Shown here one piece after another: positions 17,953 to 28,772 of a DNA stretch of 64,000 bases (positions are counted from its first letter, which is position 1; every line of letters begins with the position of its first letter). The notes under the pieces are model-generated. The model did not search any database. It saw only the letters and a program-made list of their open reading frames with translations, and was not told the origin of the DNA. Source of the stretch: an uncultured Pseudomonadales bacterium (GTDB lineage Bacteria > Pseudomonadota > Gammaproteobacteria > Pseudomonadales > Cellvibrionaceae); the NCBI GenBank assembly GCA_947487765.1, contig CANKXO010000003.1:186001-250000 (forward strand), given 5' to 3'. Both the position numbers and the translations under genes were made by a program.

Positions 17953-18255
17953 CTATTGATTTGCATCTTTGTTAAGCTTTTGGCTATCAGGATACGGAAG
18001 AGAAATATTATTTTCCTCTAGAGTCTTTTCATAATGTATTAGCAGTTCCACAAAACGTTCTCTTAATCCATCAGAAATCTCTTTAACAGAACCTAGATCT
18101 TTCTCTCTAAGTCCCTCTTGCAATTCATCAAGGTCATCAAGCAAACCTCTAAATGTATCACCTTGAATCAAGATACCTGGATATTGACGCTCAACATGTC
18201 TAGCGATTACAGAATTACTAGCATCACTTAAAATATTTATTTTTTGCCTACTCAT
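17953..18255 (-). CDS. Candidate immunity protein for the large Rhs toxin
   Basis: A 100-residue cytosolic protein starting 11 bases after the stop of the large Rhs gene, the position of a cognate immunity gene. The N-terminal part (INILSDASNSVIARHVER, then YPGILIQGDTF) resembles small proteins listed under DUF6959, as far as I recall. The rest is helical and acidic (LLDDLDELQEGLREKDLGS). There is no signal peptide, as expected for protection against a toxin that acts in the cytosol. The net acidity would suit binding to the basic tip of the Rhs protein. Pairing with that toxin is inferred from position only. Confidence 0.7.
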   Translation of the reverse strand: MSRQKINILSDASNSVIARHVERQYPGILIQGDTFRGLLDDLDELQEGLREKDLGSVKEISDGLRERFVELLIHYEKTLEENNISLPYPDSQKLNKDANQ

Positions 18256-18266
18256 AAATAATTTTC

Positions 18267-21200
18267 CTACTGAGGGTGAAATGTTACATGAGGTTTACTC
18301 GCATCCACTGTTCCTTTAAAAACATCATTATTATTTGGCAATCCATCTTTGACATTTTTACTACCTGGTAAAGAACGAGAAAGGCTATTTCTTGTGCTTG
18401 CTTTAGCATCGACAACAAAATCGAAATCAGATTTATCGTGAAGCGCCTTATTAGGATCAACTCGACTCCCTACAACATTTATATCTTTACCTGTTCTATC
18501 AGCAGCATTTTGAATACGCTTAACTTCGTTAGGCGTCAACTTATCTAAAGTTGCATTAGGACTCACTGTTGGATCTTTTGCCCTCTGTTTTGCCCTATCC
18601 CTTGCAGCCTTCTTCGCCGCTTCCTTTGCCGCCTTCCGTGCAGCTGCTCTGGCCGGAATACCTGCAGCCGCAACATCTGGAGTTGGGCTTAGAAATAAAT
18701 CAACTACCACTAAGCCAAGATCAATTAAAAAATCTCTAAAGTTATAACTGTACTTTTCATCGATCTCCCTTAATTCCTTTTCCAACCCGGGGTCAATATT
18801 ATCCTGAACCTCATTCTCTGTTTGGCCATCAAGATTACTTTGTTGGCCCAACATACCATCAGTCGGTTCATCTGTCTCATTACTGACAGATTCAGGCCCA
18901 TCTCCATCTGGCCCAATACTGTCACTCCCATCCGCATCCCCCGAAGTATACCCCGTTGGATCAATCCGATTCATCGGATTATTCCATACATAGCTATAGC
19001 GATTGTAACTAAGGATAAACTCAGGCGCCTGAATAACCGGATCACTCTGCACCATCCGCCCAATCACCGGATCGTAAATCCGCCCGTTCATATGGATTAT
19101 ATCCATCCCCTCAATATGCTCGTGGCTGGTGTAGCCTTTGGTGGTAAAGGTATGGCTACCGGTAATGCCCTGGCTGACATCCACTTGCTCACCAAAGGGG
19201 GTGTAGCGGAAGCGCTGAATTAAGTTACCGCTTTGGTCAGCAATGGCCAGCAATGAATCCTGGTAATCGCTGATTAGGCTGTGAGTCGTTTCCGTATTAC
19301 CGCCTTCGGTTTGGGTAATTAAGGCAATACCATGTACATGGTATTTGTGCTCAACGCTATTATTACTGGGTGTACCACCATCAATGGTCGTGACACGCTC
19401 GTAACCCTCACCCACATACAAGGTTTCGGTGGTGTTGCTGCCTTGCTGGTCGACCCGCAGGTAACGCTTGCGATCTGGCCCGTATTCAAAGCGGGTGCTA
19501 TTGCTACCTTGGGTAAGGGTAGCCACTTTATTCCACGCATTGTATGTAAAAGTTTTACTACCGTCACTTAAGCTGTTGCCGTTGGCATCGTAGCTGTAGT
19601 TGCGGCTAACCGGGCCAGTCACACTACTGAGCTGGTGCGGGCGCGCAGCATCAGTGTACTGATATTGCATCGCACCAGCCGGCCGATTGGGCGGTGTGTC
19701 CGGGCTGACCAGGTCATCACTGGTGTGGTAAAGCGCACGCGCCAGTGCTTCCCAGCTACTAGTACCGGATAAGCTATAAAATGGCGGCACGGTATCAATG
19801 ATATCGTCGTCGGTCAGTGTTGCCGGCAAGTTGGTGAGGGTATCACCTACCTGTAACGGTGGCGGGTTACTTAAGCCCAGCGCGGCATGTAGTTCATCGA
19901 GCACGCCGGCACTGTCGTACAAGGCCGCAGCCACTTCTTCCCAGGTTTGGCTGACTTCCAGCAAATAATAGGGCTCAACGGGCTCGACCACGGGTACATC
20001 CACTAAGGTCGCTGGCAAGTTGGTCAGCTGCACCGGAATAGTACCAGGGCTACCCATCGCCACGGCTAACTCCTCAGCCACAGCTTCGTTGCCATAGAGG
20101 TCACGGGCCAACGTTACCCAAGTCGAATTGGGCGGCACTGGGTAGTACAGCGGTACCACAACAACGGCATCATCATCGGTCAGCGAGGCGGGCAAACCGG
20201 TGAGTTGTGCACCCACGTCAAAGGTAGTAATCCCCAAGGCCGCCTGCAATTCATCAATGACGCCTTCGGAGCCATAGAGCTTCGCGGCAATACCGTTAGG
20301 GGTATCAATAGCCAGTACGGTATAAGTAGGTACGCCACTATTGCCGCCACCATTACCACCAGCAAACGACGCGGTGATATGGTCAAGAGTGCCGTTCTGG
20401 AAGTAGATAATACCGCCGACACGCATAGCCACCGGGTCAGCCTGAGTAGAACTGTGAATGACCGTATTGTTATGCAAGTAATGAATGGTGGTGCCCTGCC
20501 GCTCGATGCGCAGGGTATCGCCAATGCTATAGGCTGGGGTCGGGATGGTATCTAACCAGTTTAAGCCTTCATACAGGTTGATCACCCCGCCTTCGAGCCA
20601 GAAGCGGTACGGCATGTCGTAGCCCGCACTGATATCAATGGCAAACCCAAAGGTGGTTTCCGACGCCGTGGAGGCGGTGATGGTAAATTCAACCCAACCA
20701 TCCTGGTTGGCTGGCAAGGTCTCATTAGAGTCAAAACCACTGTTGACCCAACCGTCTGCGACGGTTTTAGTTACACCACCACTGGCATTAGTCGCCATAC
20801 CATTTAAGCTACGGTAGGTGACTCCTGCGCCGGTGGTATCATCCAAGTGCTCAGGCAGCAGCAAATGGTTGGTCGGGCGGTTTTCGGTATTCAGTAATAG
20901 GCCATCATCTAAGTCATACTCATTATCGGCCAGTGTGACGGTAATAGAGGCCGGTAAATCGCTTTCAACAATGGTTTCATTTTCTGTTAGGGAATAAGTA
21001 CCCTCTAAGGCCGTCTGCAATTGAGCAGCCACATCTTCGGAGTCGTACAGTACATCACCAATGCGAGCCCAATCATCATTAAGGCGTACGCGATAGAAGC
21101 GCTCGCCTACCGGCGTGCCACCACTACTGACCCCGAATGAAGCAGAGACATGACTGATGCTGGCATTTTGTGTATAAACGATGCCTTCCAAACGCAGCAC

Positions 21201-24200
21201 TTCAGTACTGGTCTGAGCAGACTGGTGGAACATGGTGCCATTCTGCCAATAGCGAACAATCCCGTCTTGCCGTTCAATGCGCAGCACATCGCCCACCTGA
21301 TAAGGCACAGAAGAAGTGGCCACCACATTTAAGCTTTCGTAAACCACCACGTTGCCACCTTCCAGCCAGAACCGATATGGCATGTTGTAGCCCGTTGACG
21401 ACTCGCTCGCAAAGCCAAAGGCCATATCATTTTCGGTGGCACTGGTAATAGTAAATTCAATCCAGCCATTGGTATTGGCTGCTAAGGTCTCATTGGAGTC
21501 AAAGTTACCATTCACCCAACCGTCTTCGGCTGTTTTGATCAACCCACTGTTTGCCGTGGTACTCATACCGTTTAAGGTACGATAGCTAAGGGTTGTGGTG
21601 CCTGGCGCGGTATCGGTATCCAGGCGGCTGGTCTGTAATTGATACTCGGTCGATGCTCCACCACCTGGCTGCGGCGGGTTCAGTGGCTCCGTCCTGATTA
21701 GTGAGGTATTGAGTTCATGCACGCTGGAGCCTGGACGAGTGTCCGTAAACACACTGGTATCAAGGTTATAAGTCGTGCCGGAGAGTGTCAGTTGAGCCGG
21801 TAAGGCGGACTGTAATAACTCGTCATTGGAGTTCAGGTTATACAACGCTGACAATTGCGTTTGTAATTGAGCCGCTGCCAGCGAGGTATGGCTGTCTTGT
21901 TGCCGTGGCGCTGTCGCCCCCAATGTTAAGTTATTGGAACGCATATTCCCTAAGGCATCGTACTGGTAATTATGGGTCCAGTCTTCGCTGAGGTTAATAC
22001 CGTTAATATCTTGCGTATATTGAATCGTGACCTGCGTCAGCTGCTGCTGCAAGGCATCCGCGTAGGCAAAGGTATCCGCCCAGGACTGCACATCGGCGCC
22101 ACCATTGTAATAGCTGGCATCGTCACGGCTACCAATATGACCCAAGGCATTGTAATTACCGTAACTTTGGTCGATGACTAAGCCGCTGCTGTTCGTTGCT
22201 TGTAAATCATTGGCCCAACCCGTGTGCGCATTGTAGCCCCGGAATAGCTCGACATTACCCGCCAGTGTTTGCGCGGTAATATTACCGAAGGCATCCATGG
22301 TAGTAATATCCTGGTAGACCGTGGCGCTGTCGCGATCACTAATACGGTTGAGATAACCACTGTCGCTGTAGCGGTAAGCCAAACGTGGCGCCGTCAAACT
22401 GCCCTGATTCTGATACAGCGTGGGCAGCTGGGTGTACTGCAAGCGACCAAAACCATCGTATTCCATGGTCGTGGTACTGGTGAGCAACTGCGCACTGCGA
22501 TTGCGCTGTCGTGTCTGCAGGCGTTCAGGCAGTTTGTTGATATCGTTATAGTCGGTATCTTGCTGCCACATAACAGTGACCCCAGCGGTGGTTGCTACAT
22601 TGCCAGGGGTCAGGTTTGCTTTGGCGCCACTGCTTAAATGGCTGATACTGTATTGCGTCACACTGTCTAACAGGCCATTCTCTTCGCTATCGTAACGCCA
22701 GACAGAGTAGGTTTCATCGTCCCGCTGAGCACTCATTCTGCCCAATGAATCATAGGTAAAGTAGGTGCTCTGGTTACGGGCATCGGTTTGCTGAATCAGC
22801 TCACCAAAGGCATTGTATTGGTAGGTCCAATTGCCTTGATTAGGGTCGCTCAGGCTAGTTTGGTTACCGTAACGGTCATAGCTATTGACCACTTGATGAT
22901 ACTGGCCAATGGAGACATTGCCCGCACTATCCAGACGCGGATACTCCTGCTCAATCACCAAACCCTGTGCGTTATAAGTAAAACGCACATCGGTATTGTC
23001 AGGCTGCTCTTTGCTGGTCACCTGCCCCAATGCATTAGTGGCAGTGATGGTACGGCGGCCTAGCGGGTCAATCGTTGCCACCGCTAACTCATTGATATAG
23101 CTTTTTCTGACTTCACGGTTAACACCGGGTAATTGTCGGTGAGTGACGCGGTTGAGTTCATCGTAGGTATTCTGGGTAAAGTGATAATCACTACCAGCAG
23201 TAAATGATACCGCGGCAGATAAGCTTTGAATGGCCGGCACACTGGCCTTGGTCTCGCGGCTGTATTGGTCGTATTCCCAGGCCTCGACCACCCATTGTCC
23301 GGGCTGCAAGGTTTGGGTCGCCATTTTCACTTTATTGCCTTTTTGGTCCCAATAGCTATAGGTTTCAGCACCGCCGGCAGGGACGCTACGCTCCCAGGTA
23401 TAAGCATTATTGGTACAGCCTGTACCCCCACTGCTACAAAAGCCACGGTAGGTAAAGTGGTCATTATTTAAGTGGTCTGTGGTTTGTTGAATCCGACCTA
23501 AAGGATCATAGCTCAAGAGACTGACCAAACCAGTTGGGTCAGTAACACGCTGGGGCAAACCATAGACACTGTAGTTAGCGTAAGCAGAAACATGCCCCAA
23601 GCTATTAGTATCACTGGCCAGGTATTTACCCTGATTTGAATAGGCCTTAACCATGCTACGCGGTGCTTCGGAGCGGCTACTCGAACTGTTCACCGCTTCT
23701 AAGGTAGTAATGGTTGGGTTGCCATAAGCATCGTATTGGTAATACGTACGAGTGCCTTTGATATCACTACGATTCAACCACTCGTATTGCACCAGCTCAT
23801 TATTGTAATAGTCGTATTCTTTGTCGACCACGTGGGTATCCACCACGTTACTGCCATTGCGCAATGTGGTCGTGGTGGTGGATTGGTTCATCAAAAATGA
23901 CGAAGACGCACCGTAGCTGTCGGTGTTTTCGTAGGTTATCGCCACCTGTTGTTCTTGCAGTAAATCACCACCGGCCGTGTAGGTGCCACTAGTCGTCAAA
24001 TTCAGGCGGGCATAGTGGCCTGAACTGGCCAAGCTCCAAGTGGATTGCTCCCGTTCGGTTTTAATCAGCGCATCATTGCTCAACTGCAAATGATCGACCA
24101 CCTTGTCGGCCAGATAGAGTTTATGTACACCGCCGGTTAAGGTTAGCGTTTGCCAATCGAAATAGCTATTCATCTGGCCAGTAAAATCAGTGCCAATAGC

Positions 24201-26543
24201 ACCGCCGGGCTCACCTCGATTACCAATATTATCCGCTAGATCACTGATGGTGGCGGCCCCGATAGGCGAACCATCCAGCATAGCCACCAAATAATTATCT
24301 TCACCAGTTTGATAACTAATATCATCAATAATATCAGAGGCTGTTCTTGCCGAACCATCGACTGGGCTTTGCCCATACACCTTTTTCTTAACCGTTTGCA
24401 GTTTGCCAACTAAGGGATATTCTTGATTGAGATAAGAAGTAGTCACTAATGATTGGGGCAAACCGTTATTATCTTCTTTTGCCAACACAGAAGTAATGGA
24501 TTTAAACCCTAGGTAACCATACTCCCCATTGTGCATACGGGCACCAGCGTACTTGTAGTAGACCTCGTGGTCTGGCGTGGTCAGGGATTTAACAACGGTT
24601 AAGGCTTGCTGATAAGGCTGGGTATCGCCAAAGTTGACACCATCGGTGTAGGAGTCTCGAGTATAGACATCGCTATCGGTTAGCTTGCCGTACTCGACTT
24701 GGTGTTGGTTGCCGTTCGAATCAGTAAAGGTATCAATGTAGGATTGATTAGATGCTCCCAATGTCACTCGATGGTGACTAGGCGCAGCGAAATCAATAAT
24801 ATCGACAACACCATCACCATTATGGTCTTCAAAGTAGCGGCCAGAGTTATTTGGACCAACAATAGGGATTTCAGGGCCAAAACCCGCTGGCCCGTTATTG
24901 TATTGCACAAAATAAGTAGCCGCAGAACTACTATTATTCGTAAGAATTAAATCGTTTAAGCCATCCCCATTAAGGTCGCGAAACTGATGCTGAATATTGT
25001 TAGAGTTTCTTGTTGAAATTCTGACGGGTTCAGCAAAGCGCCCATCACCCATAGCCGGCAAATAAAAAACTGGACCCGACGCAAATAAAATATCAGTAAT
25101 ACCGTCGCCATTAATATCGGCAAAGACCTGGCCCAGTAAAGAACCACCTCCAATATTAACCGCATCCGCAAACTGATAATTGCCGAGATTGATAGCAACA
25201 CTGGATCTGCCATTACACCCATTTCCTGATTCGAAGCCTTGTGCCGCATTAATCATATCGGGCAAGTTATCGCCATTAATATCGGCAAAATAGATATTTG
25301 GAGTACAAATAAATCCAGGCACCCGACCAAGGCTACCCACCTGCCCCGTGTCAGTAAGATATGACATGTGACCACTTTCTCTAACAGCAACCTCATCTTT
25401 ACCATTACCATTAAGATCGAGTACATTCACTCTTGTCTGAAAAGCATGCTCAGTAAAACGGCGGCTCAAACCGAGGGTATCGTTAATGACATTAAACCTA
25501 ACGGTTTCGTTATATTCGTAGCGGACATTAATTGTTTCATCACGACCATCTCCATTCATATCACCATGAATATCATAGTGGGATGTACTATCAGGTCCGG
25601 GACCATCACTAACAATATCAATACGCCCATCGTTTTCAAATTCTGCCAAGCCAACAACTCGTCCTGAGTACTGTGTATAGCCAGATTCAAACCCTCTTGC
25701 ACCGGTATCTGTCCACGCAAAGGTTAATGGCCGTAAACATTCACCATTGCCCGCACATTCTTGAATATTGGTAATTTTCGATACACTGGATACAGAATCA
25801 TATTGGTAAAAAATATTGTACTGTCGATAGACTTGACTATCGGCACTGGCAACAATAGAACGCAAACGCTGGGTACGATTGCGTACGGCCCCAAACCAAT
25901 ACCCATTACGGCGGTCGCTGCGGGTTTCGTAGTTAAATTGGATGGTATTGCCTTGGTAAGTAATTGTGTCGACTAAAGGCTCGCGATTAGTGGTACCCAC
26001 TAACCAGCTGACGCTGTAGCTAGCCCCACCGCGCTGTGTGTGCGATGACTCTAAATATACATTGGGCGATGTGAGTTGGCGGGTTAGCGTTTTGGTAATG
26101 CCGTTTTCATAATTAAGCTCAAAAGTGCTGCTATTGACTGCGTGCACTAACACACCAGAATCAATTTCCGTTCGGTAGTAACCGCCACCAATCGAGACTA
26201 ATTCTTCGCCGTTTAAACAATTGATACGCTGGTTGGTGTTGCGTCTGTAACATGCCTCGATACGGGCAAGGCCTGACGCCAATTGCCAACCCAAACCCAT
26301 CACACCGTTGCCAAACTGGCTATTGTAATTAAGTGAAATATCAGGTTTTAAGCCGGCGGCACCCGTCGGTAAATCCAGCCTTACCTTATAGGACGCAGCA
26401 CCACCATAGGTGACGTCAAATTCAACATTTGTATTGCCTGTTAATGTTCCTGGCACTAATGTCTGCGCATGAATGCTGAGTGAAAATACGCTGAAAAGAA
26501 AAATGGTTACACGAAGAGTGAGGGCAAAAGCACTGGCTTTCAT
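18267..26543 (-). CDS. Giant secreted Rhs toxin with SpvB-like, FG-GAP and LysM-like modules
   Basis: A 2758-residue polymorphic toxin. Order: Sec signal peptide (ending SIHAQ, residues ~1-27), SpvB/TcB-like N-terminal region (~30-290), FG-GAP/VCBS repeats (~300-600, with DLNGNGKDEVAV, DINGDGITDILF), YD/Rhs shell repeats (~640-1560), a ~700-residue insert with six LysM-like units (such as TWEEVAAALYDSAGVLDELH) and two copies of a ~150-residue beta module (RTLNGMSTTANSG... and RTLNGMATNASGG...), then the Rhs core ending NRIDPTGY (~2310-2531). The 227-residue tip has an Ala/Lys-rich helix, then a nucleotidyltransferase-like motif: GSR at 2692-2694 and SDFDFV with D2706 and D2708. Secretion is by Sec, not T6SS, since there is no PAAR or VgrG. 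AGGGA lies 9 bases before the ATG. Confidence 0.95.
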   Translation of the reverse strand: MKASAFALTLRVTIFLFSVFSLSIHAQTLVPGTLTGNTNVEFDVTYGGAASYKVRLDLPTGAAGLKPDISLNYNSQFGNGVMGLGWQLASGLARIEACYRRNTNQRINCLNGEELVSIGGGYYRTEIDSGVLVHAVNSSTFELNYENGITKTLTRQLTSPNVYLESSHTQRGGASYSVSWLVGTTNREPLVDTITYQGNTIQFNYETRSDRRNGYWFGAVRNRTQRLRSIVASADSQVYRQYNIFYQYDSVSSVSKITNIQECAGNGECLRPLTFAWTDTGARGFESGYTQYSGRVVGLAEFENDGRIDIVSDGPGPDSTSHYDIHGDMNGDGRDETINVRYEYNETVRFNVINDTLGLSRRFTEHAFQTRVNVLDLNGNGKDEVAVRESGHMSYLTDTGQVGSLGRVPGFICTPNIYFADINGDNLPDMINAAQGFESGNGCNGRSSVAINLGNYQFADAVNIGGGSLLGQVFADINGDGITDILFASGPVFYLPAMGDGRFAEPVRISTRNSNNIQHQFRDLNGDGLNDLILTNNSSSAATYFVQYNNGPAGFGPEIPIVGPNNSGRYFEDHNGDGVVDIIDFAAPSHHRVTLGASNQSYIDTFTDSNGNQHQVEYGKLTDSDVYTRDSYTDGVNFGDTQPYQQALTVVKSLTTPDHEVYYKYAGARMHNGEYGYLGFKSITSVLAKEDNNGLPQSLVTTSYLNQEYPLVGKLQTVKKKVYGQSPVDGSARTASDIIDDISYQTGEDNYLVAMLDGSPIGAATISDLADNIGNRGEPGGAIGTDFTGQMNSYFDWQTLTLTGGVHKLYLADKVVDHLQLSNDALIKTEREQSTWSLASSGHYARLNLTTSGTYTAGGDLLQEQQVAITYENTDSYGASSSFLMNQSTTTTTLRNGSNVVDTHVVDKEYDYYNNELVQYEWLNRSDIKGTRTYYQYDAYGNPTITTLEAVNSSSSRSEAPRSMVKAYSNQGKYLASDTNSLGHVSAYANYSVYGLPQRVTDPTGLVSLLSYDPLGRIQQTTDHLNNDHFTYRGFCSSGGTGCTNNAYTWERSVPAGGAETYSYWDQKGNKVKMATQTLQPGQWVVEAWEYDQYSRETKASVPAIQSLSAAVSFTAGSDYHFTQNTYDELNRVTHRQLPGVNREVRKSYINELAVATIDPLGRRTITATNALGQVTSKEQPDNTDVRFTYNAQGLVIEQEYPRLDSAGNVSIGQYHQVVNSYDRYGNQTSLSDPNQGNWTYQYNAFGELIQQTDARNQSTYFTYDSLGRMSAQRDDETYSVWRYDSEENGLLDSVTQYSISHLSSGAKANLTPGNVATTAGVTVMWQQDTDYNDINKLPERLQTRQRNRSAQLLTSTTTMEYDGFGRLQYTQLPTLYQNQGSLTAPRLAYRYSDSGYLNRISDRDSATVYQDITTMDAFGNITAQTLAGNVELFRGYNAHTGWANDLQATNSSGLVIDQSYGNYNALGHIGSRDDASYYNGGADVQSWADTFAYADALQQQLTQVTIQYTQDINGINLSEDWTHNYQYDALGNMRSNNLTLGATAPRQQDSHTSLAAAQLQTQLSALYNLNSNDELLQSALPAQLTLSGTTYNLDTSVFTDTRPGSSVHELNTSLIRTEPLNPPQPGGGASTEYQLQTSRLDTDTAPGTTTLSYRTLNGMSTTANSGLIKTAEDGWVNGNFDSNETLAANTNGWIEFTITSATENDMAFGFASESSTGYNMPYRFWLEGGNVVVYESLNVVATSSVPYQVGDVLRIERQDGIVRYWQNGTMFHQSAQTSTEVLRLEGIVYTQNASISHVSASFGVSSGGTPVGERFYRVRLNDDWARIGDVLYDSEDVAAQLQTALEGTYSLTENETIVESDLPASITVTLADNEYDLDDGLLLNTENRPTNHLLLPEHLDDTTGAGVTYRSLNGMATNASGGVTKTVADGWVNSGFDSNETLPANQDGWVEFTITASTASETTFGFAIDISAGYDMPYRFWLEGGVINLYEGLNWLDTIPTPAYSIGDTLRIERQGTTIHYLHNNTVIHSSTQADPVAMRVGGIIYFQNGTLDHITASFAGGNGGGNSGVPTYTVLAIDTPNGIAAKLYGSEGVIDELQAALGITTFDVGAQLTGLPASLTDDDAVVVVPLYYPVPPNSTWVTLARDLYGNEAVAEELAVAMGSPGTIPVQLTNLPATLVDVPVVEPVEPYYLLEVSQTWEEVAAALYDSAGVLDELHAALGLSNPPPLQVGDTLTNLPATLTDDDIIDTVPPFYSLSGTSSWEALARALYHTSDDLVSPDTPPNRPAGAMQYQYTDAARPHQLSSVTGPVSRNYSYDANGNSLSDGSKTFTYNAWNKVATLTQGSNSTRFEYGPDRKRYLRVDQQGSNTTETLYVGEGYERVTTIDGGTPSNNSVEHKYHVHGIALITQTEGGNTETTHSLISDYQDSLLAIADQSGNLIQRFRYTPFGEQVDVSQGITGSHTFTTKGYTSHEHIEGMDIIHMNGRIYDPVIGRMVQSDPVIQAPEFILSYNRYSYVWNNPMNRIDPTGYTSGDADGSDSIGPDGDGPESVSNETDEPTDGMLGQQSNLDGQTENEVQDNIDPGLEKELREIDEKYSYNFRDFLIDLGLVVVDLFLSPTPDVAAAGIPARAAARKAAKEAAKKAARDRAKQRAKDPTVSPNATLDKLTPNEVKRIQNAADRTGKDINVVGSRVDPNKALHDKSDFDFVVDAKASTRNSLSRSLPGSKNVKDGLPNNNDVFKGTVDASKPHVTFHPQ
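18949..19545 (-). repeat. Rhs core duplication, copy in the full-length gene
   Basis: Partner of 17028-17602: both encode the same Rhs core up to NRIDPTGY and diverge sharply after it. The full-length copy carries the extra loop GTPSNN in the otherwise shared TTIDG...VEHKYHVHG stretch. Confidence 0.9.
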
Positions 26544-26780
26544 AGATCTACGTCCCTGTTTTTTTATAGTTAGACTTTAATCGTTAACTAATTAGGTTAC
26601 ATCAAGCGGCTGTTTAAAAAAGCCACAATTTTTATAATGTGAAAGGTTACTAAATGATGAAAAAAACGTCAACACCTGATCAATATTTAATACATTATTT
26701 TTAAAAATAGAGATAGGATATGGGCTTTAGACATACAGGAAGCAAAAAAATAACGCAGAAAAAATATAGCAGGCTAACGA

Positions 26781-28640
26781 CTACTGCCCACGCATAAACC
26801 ATTTATCGATTTCTGCTAACGAAAAATGCATCCATGTTGGGCGACCGTGGTTACACTGCCCGCTGCGCTCAGTCACTTCCATATCCCGTAGTAGTGCATT
26901 CATTTCGGGGAGAGTTAATTTGCGATTCGCACGTACCGAACCATGGCAGGCCATTGTCGATAGTAATTCATTGATATGTTGTTGAATACGATCGCTGGCA
27001 CCGTATTCGATAATATCGGATAGCACGTCACGCACAAGCTGCTCTACGTTAGCTTTTTGTAGTACTACAGGAATTTGCCTGACCAATAAGCTTTCCGGGC
27101 CAACACTTTCAACAGCAAAGCCCAGTTGCGAAAAAATATCGGTGTGGGTTTCGGCGCTGGCAATTTCTTTTTCACTCATGGCAATGGTGAGCGGTACTAA
27201 TAACGGCTGAGATTGAATACCATTCTCTGCAAAACCTGCCTTCATGCGCTCATAAGTCACCCGTTCGTGAGCGGCATGCATGTCGACAACAATTAACCCC
27301 TCTTTATTTTCGGCAAGAATATAAATGCCTTTTAATTGCGCGATGGCATAACCTAAGGGTGGAATCTCTTCGTCACTGGCTGACGCTTCTGCCGGCATTG
27401 AAGGCGCTGCCAATGTCTCTGCATGTTCTGCAGATGCTTGATAAAACCCCAAGGCCTCTTTAACCTGCGGTGATTCGTGTTGAGGAGAACTAAACGAAGA
27501 ATTAAATGAAGAATTCTCAAAGGAAGGACGGGGGTTTGCCAGCGGCATCGCTGCCTGAACCGTCGGGGCAGCAGTGACCAAGGGCATATCCGCTTCGCTT
27601 ACATTGGTTTCAACTACGTCAGCTTCTTGATTCTGCGGGCGCACTTCAGCCAGGGCATGATGCAAGCTACTGTAAATAAAGTTATGCACTGAGCGATGAT
27701 CACGAAAGCGTACTTCGTGTTTAGTCGGGTGAACATTTACATCAACCGTTGCTGGATCAATTTCTAGGTACAAAACAAATGCCGGGTGTCGCCCATGGTA
27801 AAGCACATCGCTATAGGCTTGCTTAACCGCATGACTTACCAAGCGATCTTTAATCGCCCGCCCATTGACATAAAAATGCTGCAAGTCTGCCTGGCTGCGA
27901 GAAAACGTTGGCAAGGCTACCCAACCCCATAGACGTAATCCATGGCGCTCGATATCAATGGCTAATGCATTTTCCATAAATGCCGGGCCACAAATTTGTG
28001 CCACTCTACGGTTTTTTTCAGCTTCACTGGTGCCCGCACGAAAACTATGGATGGCTCGCTGGTTATGACGCAATTCAAATGTCACCTCAAAATGGGACAA
28101 CGCCAATTGTTTGATCACATCATCGATACGATTAAATTCTGTTTTTTCTGTGCGTAAAAATTTTCGTCGTGCAGGCGTATTAAAAAATAAATCGCGGATT
28201 TCAACGGTTGTCCCTTGAGGGTGTGGCGTTGGGGCAATATCTGCGGCCATATCGCGACCTTCGGTTTTTGCTAACCAACCACTGTGAGTATCCGTATTAT
28301 TACTGCTTAAGGTAAGGCGGGACACCGAACTGATACTGGCCAGCGCTTCGCCTCGAAACCCCAGTGTCGCCACGGCTTCTAAATCATCCAGCACTTTGAT
28401 TTTACTGGTGGCGTGGCGAGCCAGCGCCAAAGGAAGGTCGTCTTTTTCAATGCCGTTGCCATTGTCACGAACCCGCATTAATTTAATACCGCCGCCTTCG
28501 ATATCCACTTCGATACGTGTCGCGCCGGCATCAAGGCTATTTTCCAAGACTTCCTTCACTACTGAGGCGGGGCGTTCTACGACCTCACCGGCGGCGATCT
28601 GGTTAGCAAGACGGGGGCTGAGGCGTTGAATAGAGGACAT
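26781..28640 (-). CDS. mutL: DNA mismatch repair protein MutL
   Basis: MutL links MutS mismatch recognition to strand incision. The 619-residue protein has the GHKL ATPase N-terminus ([32 protein letters not shown], then [19 protein letters not shown] near residue 145), a variable linker (~345-430) and a C-terminal dimerisation domain. The motif [12 protein letters not shown] near residue 456 fits the MutL endonuclease consensus DxHA-x2-E-x4-E. So this MutL may nick DNA itself, unlike E. coli MutL. It usually sits directly after the amidase gene; here about 6 kb of other genes separate them. The start ATG ([20 protein letters not shown]) is the family start. Confidence 0.98.
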   Translation of the reverse strand: MSSIQRLSPRLANQIAAGEVVERPASVVKEVLENSLDAGATRIEVDIEGGGIKLMRVRDNGNGIEKDDLPLALARHATSKIKVLDDLEAVATLGFRGEALASISSVSRLTLSSNNTDTHSGWLAKTEGRDMAADIAPTPHPQGTTVEIRDLFFNTPARRKFLRTEKTEFNRIDDVIKQLALSHFEVTFELRHNQRAIHSFRAGTSEAEKNRRVAQICGPAFMENALAIDIERHGLRLWGWVALPTFSRSQADLQHFYVNGRAIKDRLVSHAVKQAYSDVLYHGRHPAFVLYLEIDPATVDVNVHPTKHEVRFRDHRSVHNFIYSSLHHALAEVRPQNQEADVVETNVSEADMPLVTAAPTVQAAMPLANPRPSFENSSFNSSFSSPQHESPQVKEALGFYQASAEHAETLAAPSMPAEASASDEEIPPLGYAIAQLKGIYILAENKEGLIVVDMHAAHERVTYERMKAGFAENGIQSQPLLVPLTIAMSEKEIASAETHTDIFSQLGFAVESVGPESLLVRQIPVVLQKANVEQLVRDVLSDIIEYGASDRIQQHINELLSTMACHGSVRANRKLTLPEMNALLRDMEVTERSGQCNHGRPTWMHFSLAEIDKWFMRGQ

Positions 28641-28772
28641 ACAATAATTTTGACAGCGTGATTTAAAGAAGGGAATTATGGACTAAACCCGCGCTCGATT
28701 CTATGGCTGTCGGGAATGAAATATAGCTGACTTAACGACGACAAACGAGAGCAAGCGACACATTTTGTTTCG

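Noticed and set aside
18267-26543. Rhs protein as a T6SS effector or Tc toxin component
   Set aside because: It has a Sec signal peptide and no PAAR, VgrG or TcA/TcC partner nearby.
26544-26780. Promoter for the large Rhs gene (TTGATG with a 17-base spacer)
   Set aside because: The would-be -10 (GATTAA) is a poor match and the region is AT-rich, so chance similarity is likely.
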